DNA of 13,125 nucleotides, from the NCBI GenBank assembly GCA_964428075.1, contig CAYRWQ010000022.1, forward strand, positions 1-13,125, in the 5' to 3' direction. Source of the stretch: JAGOSP01 sp964428075. Its GTDB lineage: Bacteria; Patescibacteriota; Minisyncoccia; Moranbacterales; UBA1568. Below the pieces are notes generated by a model, which saw only the letters and a program-made list of their open reading frames with translations, did not search any database and was not told where the DNA came from. The position numbers and the translations under genes are program-made. Shown here in pieces: positions 1-6,089 of this stretch (positions are counted from its first letter, which is position 1; every line of letters starts with the position of its first letter).

Positions 1-177
1 AAGAATGATGACGCGATTATGAAATCACGATCATCGCAGGACTACAGAGGATCAGAAGCGAAGTATGTTTCTACAGGTGATGCAAAAGTATTGAAACATT
101 ATGAGATATTGACAGGTTCTGTCGAGTCTGTTATCCTGACTCAAAGAGTTCTTTGTAAGGTACTAGAGTCAGTCTGA
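1..177 (+). CDS. C-terminal part of an unknown protein (or small protein from ATG 19)
   Basis: Frame 1 is open from the window edge to a TGA at 175-177, giving 58 residues. Codon first positions are purine-rich, as in real genes. The visible protein is hydrophilic and ends in a short helix-like segment (KVLKHYEILTGSVESVIL). I recognise no family. It is either the end of a gene that starts to the left of the window or a short protein starting at ATG 19. No convincing terminator follows directly. The next features are a T8G7 homopolymer run at 189-203 and about 590 bp without a secure gene. Confidence is limited because a frame of this length can be open by chance. Confidence 0.42.
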   Translation, partial: KNDDAIMKSRSSQDYRGSEAKYVSTGDAKVLKHYEILTGSVESVILTQRVLCKVLESV

Positions 178-444
178 TGCAATCGATCTTTTTTTTGGGG
201 GGGCGCTGAGTATTTTTTTGAGGAAAAAATTCCACAAAAGAGTACTGTGCGCCCACCCGAAGAGATGGTATCCAGTAAACGCGCGAGTTTGCTGGCGTGT
301 GTTTTGTGGTGTGGGCGTTCCTCAACCAATCCTCGATAGGAGAAGAACCATGAAGTGTACTGTTTCCATGAGCCTGAATACCTCGAAGAACCTCGACGTC
401 TAGCCGCCACCACCGCCGGCAACATCACCTCCAGGTCACGCAGG
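178..444. other. Gene-poor segment with one possible 17-residue leader ORF
   Basis: No recognisable gene. It holds a T8G7 homopolymer at 189-203 and a perfect tandem 9-bp repeat CAGGTCACG starting at 432. It also holds a mini-ORF at 350-403 on the plus strand (17 residues, starting MKCTVSMSLNTSKNL) with a good ribosome-binding site, TAGGAGAAG, just upstream. Past its TAG stop the same frame stays open to about 610 and begins with a run of prolines. A minus-strand frame at 141-428 is open behind a GGAGG motif, but its product is low-complexity and unconvincing. The segment could be leader or untranslated DNA, or eroded coding sequence. Confidence 0.4.
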
Positions 445-672
445 TCACGGGGGCGTGATTTTGGAGTCTCGTCGAATCTTTTCGATGAGTTGTAGGGTTG
501 GCCTTTCCCCTTTGTCTGCGCCAGTCACACTAAGTTGCCGGAACAGGGACTGTGCCACATCGATGCCATCCTTTGTGATGGCTGTAAGATCTGCTCCTCC
601 ATCGAGGCAGTAGAGTTCATGTGCGATGCCCCCGTCGTACACCACACACCCGCTAGAGCAACCCTCTTCCAT
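445..672 (-). CDS. Possible small hypothetical protein, about 75 residues
   Basis: From ATG 672 to the TGA at 445-447 the minus strand encodes 75 residues with coding-like composition: purine-rich first positions and a balanced amino-acid mix (VVYDGGIAHELYCLDGG, then TLQLIEKIRRDSK near the end). I recognise no family. The start is uncertain. ATG 672 lies in the loop of the terminator hairpin at 649-690, while GTG codons at 648 and 645 lie just past it. A weak promoter (TTGGCT at 739-744, TATACC at 715-720 on the minus strand) would overlap the korA promoter. The opposing plus-strand frames look less like protein. It may still be a chance open frame. Confidence 0.35.
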   Translation of the reverse strand: MEEGCSSGCVVYDGGIAHELYCLDGGADLTAITKDGIDVAQSLFRQLSVTGADKGERPTLQLIEKIRRDSKITPP

Positions 673-697
673 GAAGAGCACTCTAGCGGGTTTTCTT
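649..697 (+). terminator. Rho-independent terminator upstream of korA
   Basis: A perfect 10-bp stem (CCCGCTAGAG at 649-658 with CTCTAGCGGG at 681-690) encloses a second perfect 6-bp stem (664-669 with 673-678, loop CAT). TTTTCTTTCTTT follows directly at 691. It would end any plus-strand transcript from the left and isolate the korA promoter. On the minus strand the hairpin is followed by no T-run. Confidence 0.82.
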
Positions 698-713
698 TCT
701 TTGCGTTTCCTCG

Positions 714-722
714 TGGTATACT
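714..722 (+). promoter_or_regulatory. Extended -10 promoter of korAB
   Basis: TG-N-TATACT (TG at 714-715, TATACT at 717-722) forms an extended -10 element. No good -35 is present 17 bp upstream, as is common for extended -10 promoters. The start would be near 729, giving an untranslated leader of about 35 nt. A 6-bp inverted repeat, CTTTGC at 699-704 and GCAAAG at 723-728, brackets the -10 and could be an operator. The sufS promoter carries the same GTGGTATAC core. Confidence 0.55.
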
Positions 723-763
723 GCAAAGAGCAGCGCGAAGCCAATACCAAAATATTTTTCGTT

Positions 764-2470
764 ATGAAACATTTTTCCGGAGATATTTCTATCATACTCG
801 GAGGAGCAGCTGGGCAGGGAATCCAAACAGTCGAGGCGATGCTCGTATCGGTACTCAAGGCTGAGGGATATCGCATTTTTGCATCCAAGGAATACATGTC
901 ACGTATCCGTGGCGGATCAAATTCGACCGAGATCCGTATTGGTCGACATGAGCCGCGAGCGTATGTGCGTCGTATTGATTTTCTCTTGGCGCTTGATAGG
1001 GCAGTGGTTGATCACTTGGCCTCGCGTATCGGAAAACACACGATCATTCTCGGGGAAAAAGATAAGATAGGTCGTGAGGATATTCATGTTATCGATGTGC
1101 CTTTTACTCGATTATCGGCTGAGATCGGCAGTCCGATTTTTGCTTCGACTATCGCAGTCGGGGCGGTGCTCGGAATGCTCGGAGCCGAGCGAGGACCATT
1201 CGAAGAGTATCTTCGGTCGCATTTTTCGCGTAAGGGCGATGAGGTGGTCGCGAAGAATCTTGAAGCAGCGGCGAAGGGGATGGATCTTGGCAAGCATATC
1301 GCGTTCATGGAGGGATTCGAGGTGATCCTGAAAAAAGATACGTCGGTATGTGATGAGCTGTTGCTTGATGGCAATACCGCACTCGGTCTCGGGGCGCTTG
1401 CTGCTGGTTGTAATTTTATCTCTTCGTATCCGATGTCGCCCGGTACGGGAGTGCTGACTTTCTTGGCGGGCAAGGGCCGGGAGTTCGGAGTGGTGATTGA
1501 TCAAGCCGAAGACGAAATCGCTGCGATTAATATGGCGATCGGAGCCTGGTATGCCGGGGCGAGGGCTTTGGTCACGACGTCGGGCGGCGGTTTTGCACTC
1601 ATGTGCGAGGGAGTGAGTCTCTCGGGTATGATCGAAACGCCGGTCGTCGTGCATATCGGTCAGCGACCAGGACCGGCAACGGGACTGCCGACGCGTACTG
1701 AGCAGGCCGATCTCAACCTTGTGTTTTATGCCGGACATGGAGAATTTCCACGCGCAATTTTCGCTCCAGGAACGCCTGAACAGTCCTTCCATGCGATGCA
1801 GCAGGCATTTGAAACAGCGGACCGATTTCAGGTACCGGTATTCGTCCTCTCTGATCAGTATTCGTTGGACGCACTCTCAACGGTTCCCAAAGAACGATTG
1901 GAACTTCTCCCCGTGACGAATTATGTTGTGGAAACAGGGGTGGACTATCGGCGTTATGCCTTGACCGAGGACGGTGTCTCGCCGCGCGGTGTGCCGGGGT
2001 ATGGTATCGGTTTGGTCGGCGTCGACAGCGATGAGCATGATGAGGCGGCGCATATCACCGAGAGCGCTTCGGTGCGGGTGGCGATGCACGAGAAGCGGTT
2101 GCGTAAAATCGATTTGCTAAAAGCAAACGCACTGGTGCCAGAATCCATTGAGGAAGTGAAAGGGGCCAAGACTCTGGTGGTGACATGGGGTTCGAATCGG
2201 GGAGTACTCGAAGAAGCGCTTGCGCATATCAAGGATCCTTCTGTCGCAGGGTTGCATTTTTCTCAGGTCTATCCGATTCATCCGACTGCTAAAAAACTGT
2301 TCGCGCGTAAAAAAATTGTTGTGATGGAAAACAACGCGACCGGACAATTCGCGAATCTCCTGGAGCAAGAACTTGACATCCAAGTCTCGGAACGGCTCCT
2401 GAAATACAATGGCTCGCCTTTTTCGGTGGAAGAAGCTATAGAAAAGATTAAGAAGATTTCTGATGTTTGA
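764..2470 (+). CDS. korA: 2-oxoacid:ferredoxin oxidoreductase, alpha subunit with fused gamma domain
   Basis: The 568-residue protein is the alpha subunit of a 2-oxoacid (probably 2-oxoglutarate-type) oxidoreductase, which decarboxylates 2-oxoacids to acyl-CoA and reduces ferredoxin in the cytoplasm. Residues about 5-180 form the gamma domain (GGAAGQGIQ at 13-21, SRIRGGSNS at 46-54). Residues about 195-430 form the pyrimidine-binding domain (YPMSPGTG at 222-229, TTSGGGFALM at 271-280, GPATGLPTRTEQADL at 303-317). A transketolase C-like domain follows. The fused gamma-alpha layout is typical of the Kor/Vor group. ATG 764 is chosen because the family's N-terminal segment begins there; no Shine-Dalgarno site precedes it, and upstream in-frame codons run through the terminator. 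korB follows after 99 bp. The substrate cannot be fixed from sequence alone. Confidence 0.93.
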   Translation: MKHFSGDISIILGGAAGQGIQTVEAMLVSVLKAEGYRIFASKEYMSRIRGGSNSTEIRIGRHEPRAYVRRIDFLLALDRAVVDHLASRIGKHTIILGEKDKIGREDIHVIDVPFTRLSAEIGSPIFASTIAVGAVLGMLGAERGPFEEYLRSHFSRKGDEVVAKNLEAAAKGMDLGKHIAFMEGFEVILKKDTSVCDELLLDGNTALGLGALAAGCNFISSYPMSPGTGVLTFLAGKGREFGVVIDQAEDEIAAINMAIGAWYAGARALVTTSGGGFALMCEGVSLSGMIETPVVVHIGQRPGPATGLPTRTEQADLNLVFYAGHGEFPRAIFAPGTPEQSFHAMQQAFETADRFQVPVFVLSDQYSLDALSTVPKERLELLPVTNYVVETGVDYRRYALTEDGVSPRGVPGYGIGLVGVDSDEHDEAAHITESASVRVAMHEKRLRKIDLLKANALVPESIEEVKGAKTLVVTWGSNRGVLEEALAHIKDPSVAGLHFSQVYPIHPTAKKLFARKKIVVMENNATGQFANLLEQELDIQVSERLLKYNGSPFSVEEAIEKIKKISDV

Positions 2471-2564
2471 TTTTAGAATACGTCTTCTGTCATCGTATCG
2501 ATTGGATTGATTCGGAAATCAAGGATTGTTCAAATCGTAAATCTAAAATTCAAATTCTAAAATC
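2469..2564. repeat. AT-rich korA-korB spacer bounded by an 11-bp inverted repeat
   Basis: GATTTTAGAAT (2469-2479, overlapping the korA stop) is the exact reverse complement of ATTCTAAAATC (2554-2564, just before korB). A small hairpin, TTGATT/AATCAA (2507-2512 with 2517-2522), lies between them. There is no T-run, so it does not look like a terminator. It may shape the korAB mRNA or be an AT-rich spacer formed by chance. No convincing promoter for korB was seen, so korB is probably transcribed with korA. Confidence 0.4.
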
Positions 2565-2569
2565 CGTGT

Positions 2570-3433
2570 ATGATCGACAAGAAACTTTACGACATGCCGC
2601 ATGGGACTGATAATGCTTGGTGTCCGGCCTGTGGAAATTTCCCTATCCTGACTATTGTGAAGACCGCGTTGGCCGAGCTCGGTCGGGCGCCGGAGGAGGT
2701 TGTGATCACGTCGGGGATTGGACAGGCTGCTAAGACGCCACACTATCTGCGTGTGAACTATTTTAACGGTCTTCATGGTCGAGCGCTTGCGCCGGCGGTC
2801 GCGACCAAAATCGCCAATCCGAAATTGACGGTTATTGCGGAGAGCGGAGACGGTGATACCTATGGTGAAGGAGGAAATCATTTTATACATACTATCCGTC
2901 GTAACCCGGATATTACGAATATCGTTCATAACAACATGATTTACGGTTTGACCAAGGGTCAGGCCTCACCGACTTCTGAGCAAGGACTCGTGACACCGCT
3001 CCAGCCGGGAGGCGTCATTGTCGAGCCATTCAATCCGATATCGGTTGCGATTTCACTCGGAGCGACATTCGTGGCGCGCGCCTATGCCGGAAATGTTTTG
3101 CAGGCCGTGACGATTGTGAAGCAGGCGATTGAACACCGGGGCTATGCCCTCGTGGATATTTTCCAGCCTTGCGTGGTATTCAACAAGCAGAATACGTATC
3201 AGTGGTTTATGGAACACACGTATCTTCTTGATGAGACGCACGACGCAACCAATCAGGCCGCAGCTTGGAAAATCGGTATGGATCAGGAGCGTTTGGCACT
3301 CGGGGTGATCTATCGACAGACCGGTCGGCCGACATACGAGAGTTTAGTACGTACAGGAGACGATATGCTCCTTCATCGGACACGTGACGATGCTCAAGTT
3401 CGCGCGCTCGTCGATTCGTATGTGAAGAAATAA
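2570..3433 (+). CDS. korB: 2-oxoacid:ferredoxin oxidoreductase, beta subunit
   Basis: The 287-residue beta subunit binds thiamine pyrophosphate and an iron-sulfur cluster and partners KorA. The TPP/Mg motif is GDGD at 93-96 followed by GGNHF and HNNMIYGLTKGQ (120-131). Cluster cysteines are visible at 18 and 21 (WCPACGNFPIL) and at 201 (QPCVVFNK). Many relatives have a further cysteine in a GIGC motif; here that motif reads GIGQ, with Gln52. Length and motif order are normal for KorB-type proteins. The ATG at 2570 has no Shine-Dalgarno site, like its neighbours. A terminator follows 6 bp after the stop, so korAB forms a two-gene transcript. Confidence 0.93.
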   Translation: MIDKKLYDMPHGTDNAWCPACGNFPILTIVKTALAELGRAPEEVVITSGIGQAAKTPHYLRVNYFNGLHGRALAPAVATKIANPKLTVIAESGDGDTYGEGGNHFIHTIRRNPDITNIVHNNMIYGLTKGQASPTSEQGLVTPLQPGGVIVEPFNPISVAISLGATFVARAYAGNVLQAVTIVKQAIEHRGYALVDIFQPCVVFNKQNTYQWFMEHTYLLDETHDATNQAAAWKIGMDQERLALGVIYRQTGRPTYESLVRTGDDMLLHRTRDDAQVRALVDSYVKK

Positions 3434-3439
3434 GGAATC

Positions 3440-3477
3440 AAAAACCCCCTCGACGTACTGTCGGAGCGGTTTTTTTG
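3440..3477. terminator. Bidirectional terminator between korB and the DUF59 gene
   Basis: The hairpin core CTCGAC-GTACT-GTCGGAG lies between an A-run on the left (about 3440-3444) and TTTTTTT on the right (3470-3476). The stem is slightly imperfect on the C-rich side. The T-runs on both strands mean it can end korAB on the plus strand and the DUF59 gene on the minus strand. Confidence 0.78.
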
Positions 3478-3498
3478 TGTCCACTTGGGGTGAGGCTC

Positions 3499-3816
3499 TT
3501 AGTCCCAGCCGAGGCGAATTTTGGCTTCCTCATTCATCTTATCTGGCGTCCAAGGAGGGTCGAAGACGAGATCGATCTTCACTTCTTCGATTCCGTCGAT
3601 TTCCATGAGCCGGTCTTCGATATCTTTCTGGATAGTAGGGAAGAGCGGACAACCGATAGTGGTCAGCGTCATGGTGACGGTAGCGATACCTTCTTTGGAA
3701 AAAGCAGTCGAGTAGACGAGTCCGAGATCATAAATAGACACGCCAAGCTCTGGATCGAGCACAAGCTTGAGTTTCTCGATGATTTCCGCGGTCAATGTTT
3801 TGGCGGATTTTTTCAT
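3499..3816 (-). CDS. DUF59/MIP18-family metal-sulfur cluster assembly factor
   Basis: The 105-residue protein matches the DUF59 family (SufT, PaaD, MIP18), whose members help insert iron-sulfur clusters into target proteins. The family core is visible: DPELGVSIYDLGLVY (21-35), a conserved cysteine in TTIGCPL (Cys56), and the C-terminal FDPPWTPDKM followed by AKIRLGW. Length is normal for a single-domain member. It follows the ferredoxin gene on the same strand after 176 bp. That gap, and a possible -10 (TATGAT, 3825-3830) only 8 nt before the ATG, suggest its own near-leaderless transcript, though the -35 is poor. The link to sufS-sufU supports a maturation role. SufT is the nearest named relative, but the symbol is not secure. 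Confidence 0.88.
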   Translation of the reverse strand: MKKSAKTLTAEIIEKLKLVLDPELGVSIYDLGLVYSTAFSKEGIATVTMTLTTIGCPLFPTIQKDIEDRLMEIDGIEEVKIDLVFDPPWTPDKMNEEAKIRLGWD

Positions 3817-3953
3817 AGATACATATCATAACGTCTCCTGACAAAAAAACCAGACGAAACAAAAGATTCGGAAGCGTCCCAGAACTCTTTTTCCGTCGCG
3901 ATGAGAGGGACTCGCGTCTTACTTGTTTCGGCTGATTTTTTGTTTTCGAAGCA

Positions 3954-3975
3954 GTACCGAAATGAGTATCGGTAC
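3954..3975. other. Hairpin in the ferredoxin-DUF59 gap
   Basis: GTACCGA (3954-3960) pairs exactly with TCGGTAC (3969-3975) across an 8-nt loop, 18 bp past the ferredoxin stop. Neither strand has a T-run after it, so it may protect or end the sufS-sufU-ferredoxin mRNA only weakly. Confidence 0.35.
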
Positions 3976-3992
3976 AATCGAAGAGATATTTG

Positions 3993-4262
3993 TTATTCCG
4001 GGAAAACTTGCTTACCAGTTGCATCCTTGATAATGATCGCAGCGACCGGACAGGCGCGTGCCGCATTCAACAGGGTTTCGGTGTCATCTTCATCGGCTGT
4101 TGCAAGGACGGCAGCTTTACCGCTCTCGTCGAGTGCAAAAGTTTTTGTGGCAATCGCGGTACAAGGAGCCGCTCCGATGCAGACATTTGCATCGACTTCA
4201 ATGGTCCAACCATTCGCGAGTTTTACTGGTCCATACGGACGTGCTTCATCTTTCCATGCCAT
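3993..4262 (-). CDS. Single-cluster ferredoxin, three-cysteine type
   Basis: The 89-residue protein is a small monocluster ferredoxin. The cluster motif is CIGAAPC (Cys28, Ala31, Cys34) plus Cys71 in ARACPVAAI. The second ligand position, normally Cys or Asp in C-x2-C-x2-C, is Ala31, so three cysteines remain. In the ferredoxin family this favours a [3Fe-4S] cluster or a [4Fe-4S] cluster with a non-protein ligand. The N-terminus (MAWKDEARPYGPVKLANGW) resembles other short ferredoxins of the type. The start lies 14 nt after the sufU stop, so it is the last gene of sufS-sufU-ferredoxin. It is a candidate electron acceptor for KorAB or donor for cluster assembly. The partner is inferred. Confidence 0.85.
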   Translation of the reverse strand: MAWKDEARPYGPVKLANGWTIEVDANVCIGAAPCTAIATKTFALDESGKAAVLATADEDDTETLLNAARACPVAAIIIKDATGKQVFPE

Positions 4263-4276
4263 AGGATTGTGCAGGC

Positions 4277-4636
4277 TTATGATTTAAGGGCTTTCGTGAA
4301 GGTCTCGAGTGAGAGCAGCGCGCACTTGAGGCGATTCGGAGAGAGGGTGACTCCCAGGAGAGTCAGGAGGCCGTCCTTTCCAACCCGTTGTGCTTCCTCT
4401 GGAATTTTTCCGATAAGAAACTCCGCGAGAAGCGACGCGGAAGCCTGCGAGATAGCGCAGCCTGAGCCGGAGAACATCACGTCTTCAATGATACCATCCT
4501 TTATGAGAAGCTGCATCTCGAGACGATCGCCACAGGTTGGGTTGTGAGCGCTCGCGGCGTGGGTGTGTTCGGCGAGCGTGCCGTGATGGCGCGGATTCCG
4601 GTAGTGATCGAGTATGAGGGCTTGGTAGAGTGACAT
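4277..4636 (-). CDS. sufU: SufU-type sulfur relay protein, short form
   Basis: The 119-residue protein belongs to the IscU/SufU family. Three conserved cysteines are in place: Cys35 in HNPTCGD with Asp37, Cys60 in GSGCAISQASAS, and Cys105 in RLKCALLSLE. In Gram-positive SufU these residues and the Asp bind zinc, and the protein takes sulfur from SufS. The usual SufU is about 140-150 residues. Here the stretch between the second and third cysteines is about 20 residues shorter, so the SufU-specific insertion appears lost. That makes scaffold against relay function harder to assign, but the adjacent sufS (20 nt upstream) favours the relay role. The ATG start at 4636 has no Shine-Dalgarno site. 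Confidence 0.92.
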   Translation of the reverse strand: MSLYQALILDHYRNPRHHGTLAEHTHAASAHNPTCGDRLEMQLLIKDGIIEDVMFSGSGCAISQASASLLAEFLIGKIPEEAQRVGKDGLLTLLGVTLSPNRLKCALLSLETFTKALKS

Positions 4637-4656
4637 GGGATTTTCGAATAAGGATG

Positions 4657-5907
4657 CTAGATTTTCGGAGACTGAACTGTGTCTGTCATGAAAAGCAATC
4701 GGGCGTTTTTGATGCCCACAATGAGTCTCTCGATATCTGCTTCGGTATTATACATTCCGAAGCTGACGCGGGCTGTAGCGGGAAGTCCGAGTTTTCGATG
4801 GAGTGGGGCAGCGCAGTGTTCTCCGGCGCGGATAGAGATGTCTTGCTCGCCGAGGATGTGCGCCAAGTCATGTGGATGGACTCCGTCGAGAACGAAGGAG
4901 ATAATCCCGCTTCGCTGTTCGATGATATCGGTTCCGAGAATACGAATATGACTTCCGAAAGTTTCACGCAGCCGGTTGATGGCGAGAGTGATGAGATTTT
5001 GTTCGTGCGCGTGGATGGTTTCGAACCCGATGTGTTTGAGAAACGTGATGGCGGCGCCGAGGCCGATGACTCCAGAAATGTTTGGTGTGCCCGCTTCGAA
5101 ACAGAAAGGACTTTCCCTATATTCGGCCGGCTTTGCGCAGGCGTCAACGACCATGCCGCCGCCGAAAGTAACCGGCCTGAGCGTTTTAAGGAGCGATTGC
5201 TTTCCGTAGAGTATACCGATACCGGTCGGGCCGTACATCTTGTGCCCCGAAAAGGCGATCATGTCGGCATCCCACTTCGCGACATCAATCGGGAAATGAC
5301 CGGCCATCTGCGCGGCGTCGACGACGACAATAGTTTCTGGATTTCGGCTGCGGATACGCTGAATGATTTCGGGAATCGGATTCTGGGTTCCGAAGACATT
5401 GGAAAGAGCCGAGAGGGCGACTATCTTCGTCTTGGAATCGATGCGAGTGATGAGCTGGTCGGTATCGATACCACCCTCTTCGGTGAAGGTGGCGACGCGG
5501 AGCGTGGTATTTTTGGTATGAGCCAATTCGATCCAGGGGAGAAAGTTCGAGTGGTGTTCAAGTTCGGTGGTGACTATATTGTCACCCGCTTGGAGTGTGG
5601 GCGCGAGTAGGGCAGCCGCGAGATTGAGCGAGGCGGTCGTGCCGGAAGTGAAGATGATACTGCGCTCATCTTCGGCTCCGATAAATTGGGCGACCTGCGA
5701 GCGGACGGCTTCGAAGCGCTCGGTTGTCTTCTCTGCGAGGGGGTAGAGTCCCCGTCCGACATTGGTCGAAAACGCCTCCTCATACTCTCGTTGTGCGGCG
5801 ATGACCTCCTGCGGCTTGGGGCAGGTTGCGCCCGCATCCAAGTAGACCAGGCTTGGATGCTGGTCGAAGAGAGGAAATAGGTGTCTGAAATGGCTGATAT
5901 TGGGCAT
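4657..5907 (-). CDS. sufS: Cysteine desulfurase, SufS type
   Basis: The 416-residue PLP enzyme releases sulfur from cysteine as a persulfide for cluster assembly. Visible residues are the PLP-stacking histidine region ELEHHSNF (115-122), the PLP aspartate and Gln in VVVDAAQMAG (Asp197, Gln200), the Schiff-base lysine in SGHKMYGPTG (Lys223), and the catalytic cysteine in RAGEHCAAP (Cys365). The short motif around Cys365 and the N-terminal FDQHPSLVYLDAGAT fit group II (SufS/CsdA) enzymes. It opens the sufS-sufU-ferredoxin unit behind its own promoter (5951-5978), with a candidate operator at 5919-5935 in the leader. ATG 5907 has no Shine-Dalgarno site. Confidence 0.95.
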   Translation of the reverse strand: MPNISHFRHLFPLFDQHPSLVYLDAGATCPKPQEVIAAQREYEEAFSTNVGRGLYPLAEKTTERFEAVRSQVAQFIGAEDERSIIFTSGTTASLNLAAALLAPTLQAGDNIVTTELEHHSNFLPWIELAHTKNTTLRVATFTEEGGIDTDQLITRIDSKTKIVALSALSNVFGTQNPIPEIIQRIRSRNPETIVVVDAAQMAGHFPIDVAKWDADMIAFSGHKMYGPTGIGILYGKQSLLKTLRPVTFGGGMVVDACAKPAEYRESPFCFEAGTPNISGVIGLGAAITFLKHIGFETIHAHEQNLITLAINRLRETFGSHIRILGTDIIEQRSGIISFVLDGVHPHDLAHILGEQDISIRAGEHCAAPLHRKLGLPATARVSFGMYNTEADIERLIVGIKNARLLFMTDTVQSPKI

Positions 5908-5918
5908 GTGAATGAAAA

Positions 5919-5935
5919 TAGACTAAAAAAGTCCA
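5919..5935. promoter_or_regulatory. Candidate Rrf2 operator in the sufS leader
   Basis: On the minus strand the site reads TGGAC-N7-GTCTA. It matches the perfect TGGAC-N7-GTCCA site at the rrf2 promoter with one change and identical spacing, and the N7 is all A/T in both. It lies about 9-25 nt after the predicted sufS start site. Binding by the Rrf2 protein is inferred. Confidence 0.5.
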
Positions 5936-5950
5936 CATTGATACCTCTTG

Positions 5951-5978
5951 TGTATACCACAGAATGAGAAGCTTGCAA
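5951..5978 (-). promoter_or_regulatory. sufS promoter
   Basis: On the minus strand, TTGCAA (5973-5978), a 16-bp spacer and TATACA (5951-5956), with an extended -10 TGG just before it. The start would be near 5944, giving a leader of about 37 nt. The GTGGTATAC core is shared with the korA promoter. Confidence 0.6.
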
Positions 5979-6001
5979 AGAGGTTGAGTATCCGCTAGAG
6001 T
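5973..6001 (+). promoter_or_regulatory. Possible promoter of the 6090 gene sharing its -35 with sufS
   Basis: TTGCAA is its own reverse complement, so the same hexamer (5973-5978) can act as -35 in both directions. On the plus strand a 17-bp spacer leads to TAGAGT (5996-6001), a moderate -10. The leader to ATG 6090 would be about 80 nt. The match is modest and other start sites are possible. Confidence 0.3.
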
Positions 6002-6089
6002 GGGTGGTTGCTTCGCTCCCAACGAGGAGTTATGGTGACCGCTTTTATTTCCTGGCGTGCATGAGGAAAAGTACTTTGAAGGAAAAGAT

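Noticed and set aside
189..203. T8G7 homopolymer as a phase-variable switch
   Set aside because: It lies outside any secure gene or promoter; sequencing slippage or chance is as likely.
141..428. Minus-strand open frame behind GGAGG, 95 codons
   Set aside because: The product is low-complexity, with many Ser, Arg and Lys and homopolymer-derived residues, and it overlaps the end of the plus-strand partial gene; no family likeness.
2189..2198. GGTTCGAATC resembles the T-arm of a tRNA
   Set aside because: It lies inside korA coding sequence and no acceptor stem or anticodon arm can be built around it.
3825..3830. Leaderless promoter for the DUF59 gene (TATGAT 8 nt before the ATG)
   Set aside because: The -35 region matches poorly, so it is mentioned with the gene but not listed as a feature.
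4630..5610. Long plus-strand open frame of 326 codons
   Set aside because: It is the antisense shadow of sufS, whose active-site residues are all intact on the minus strand.
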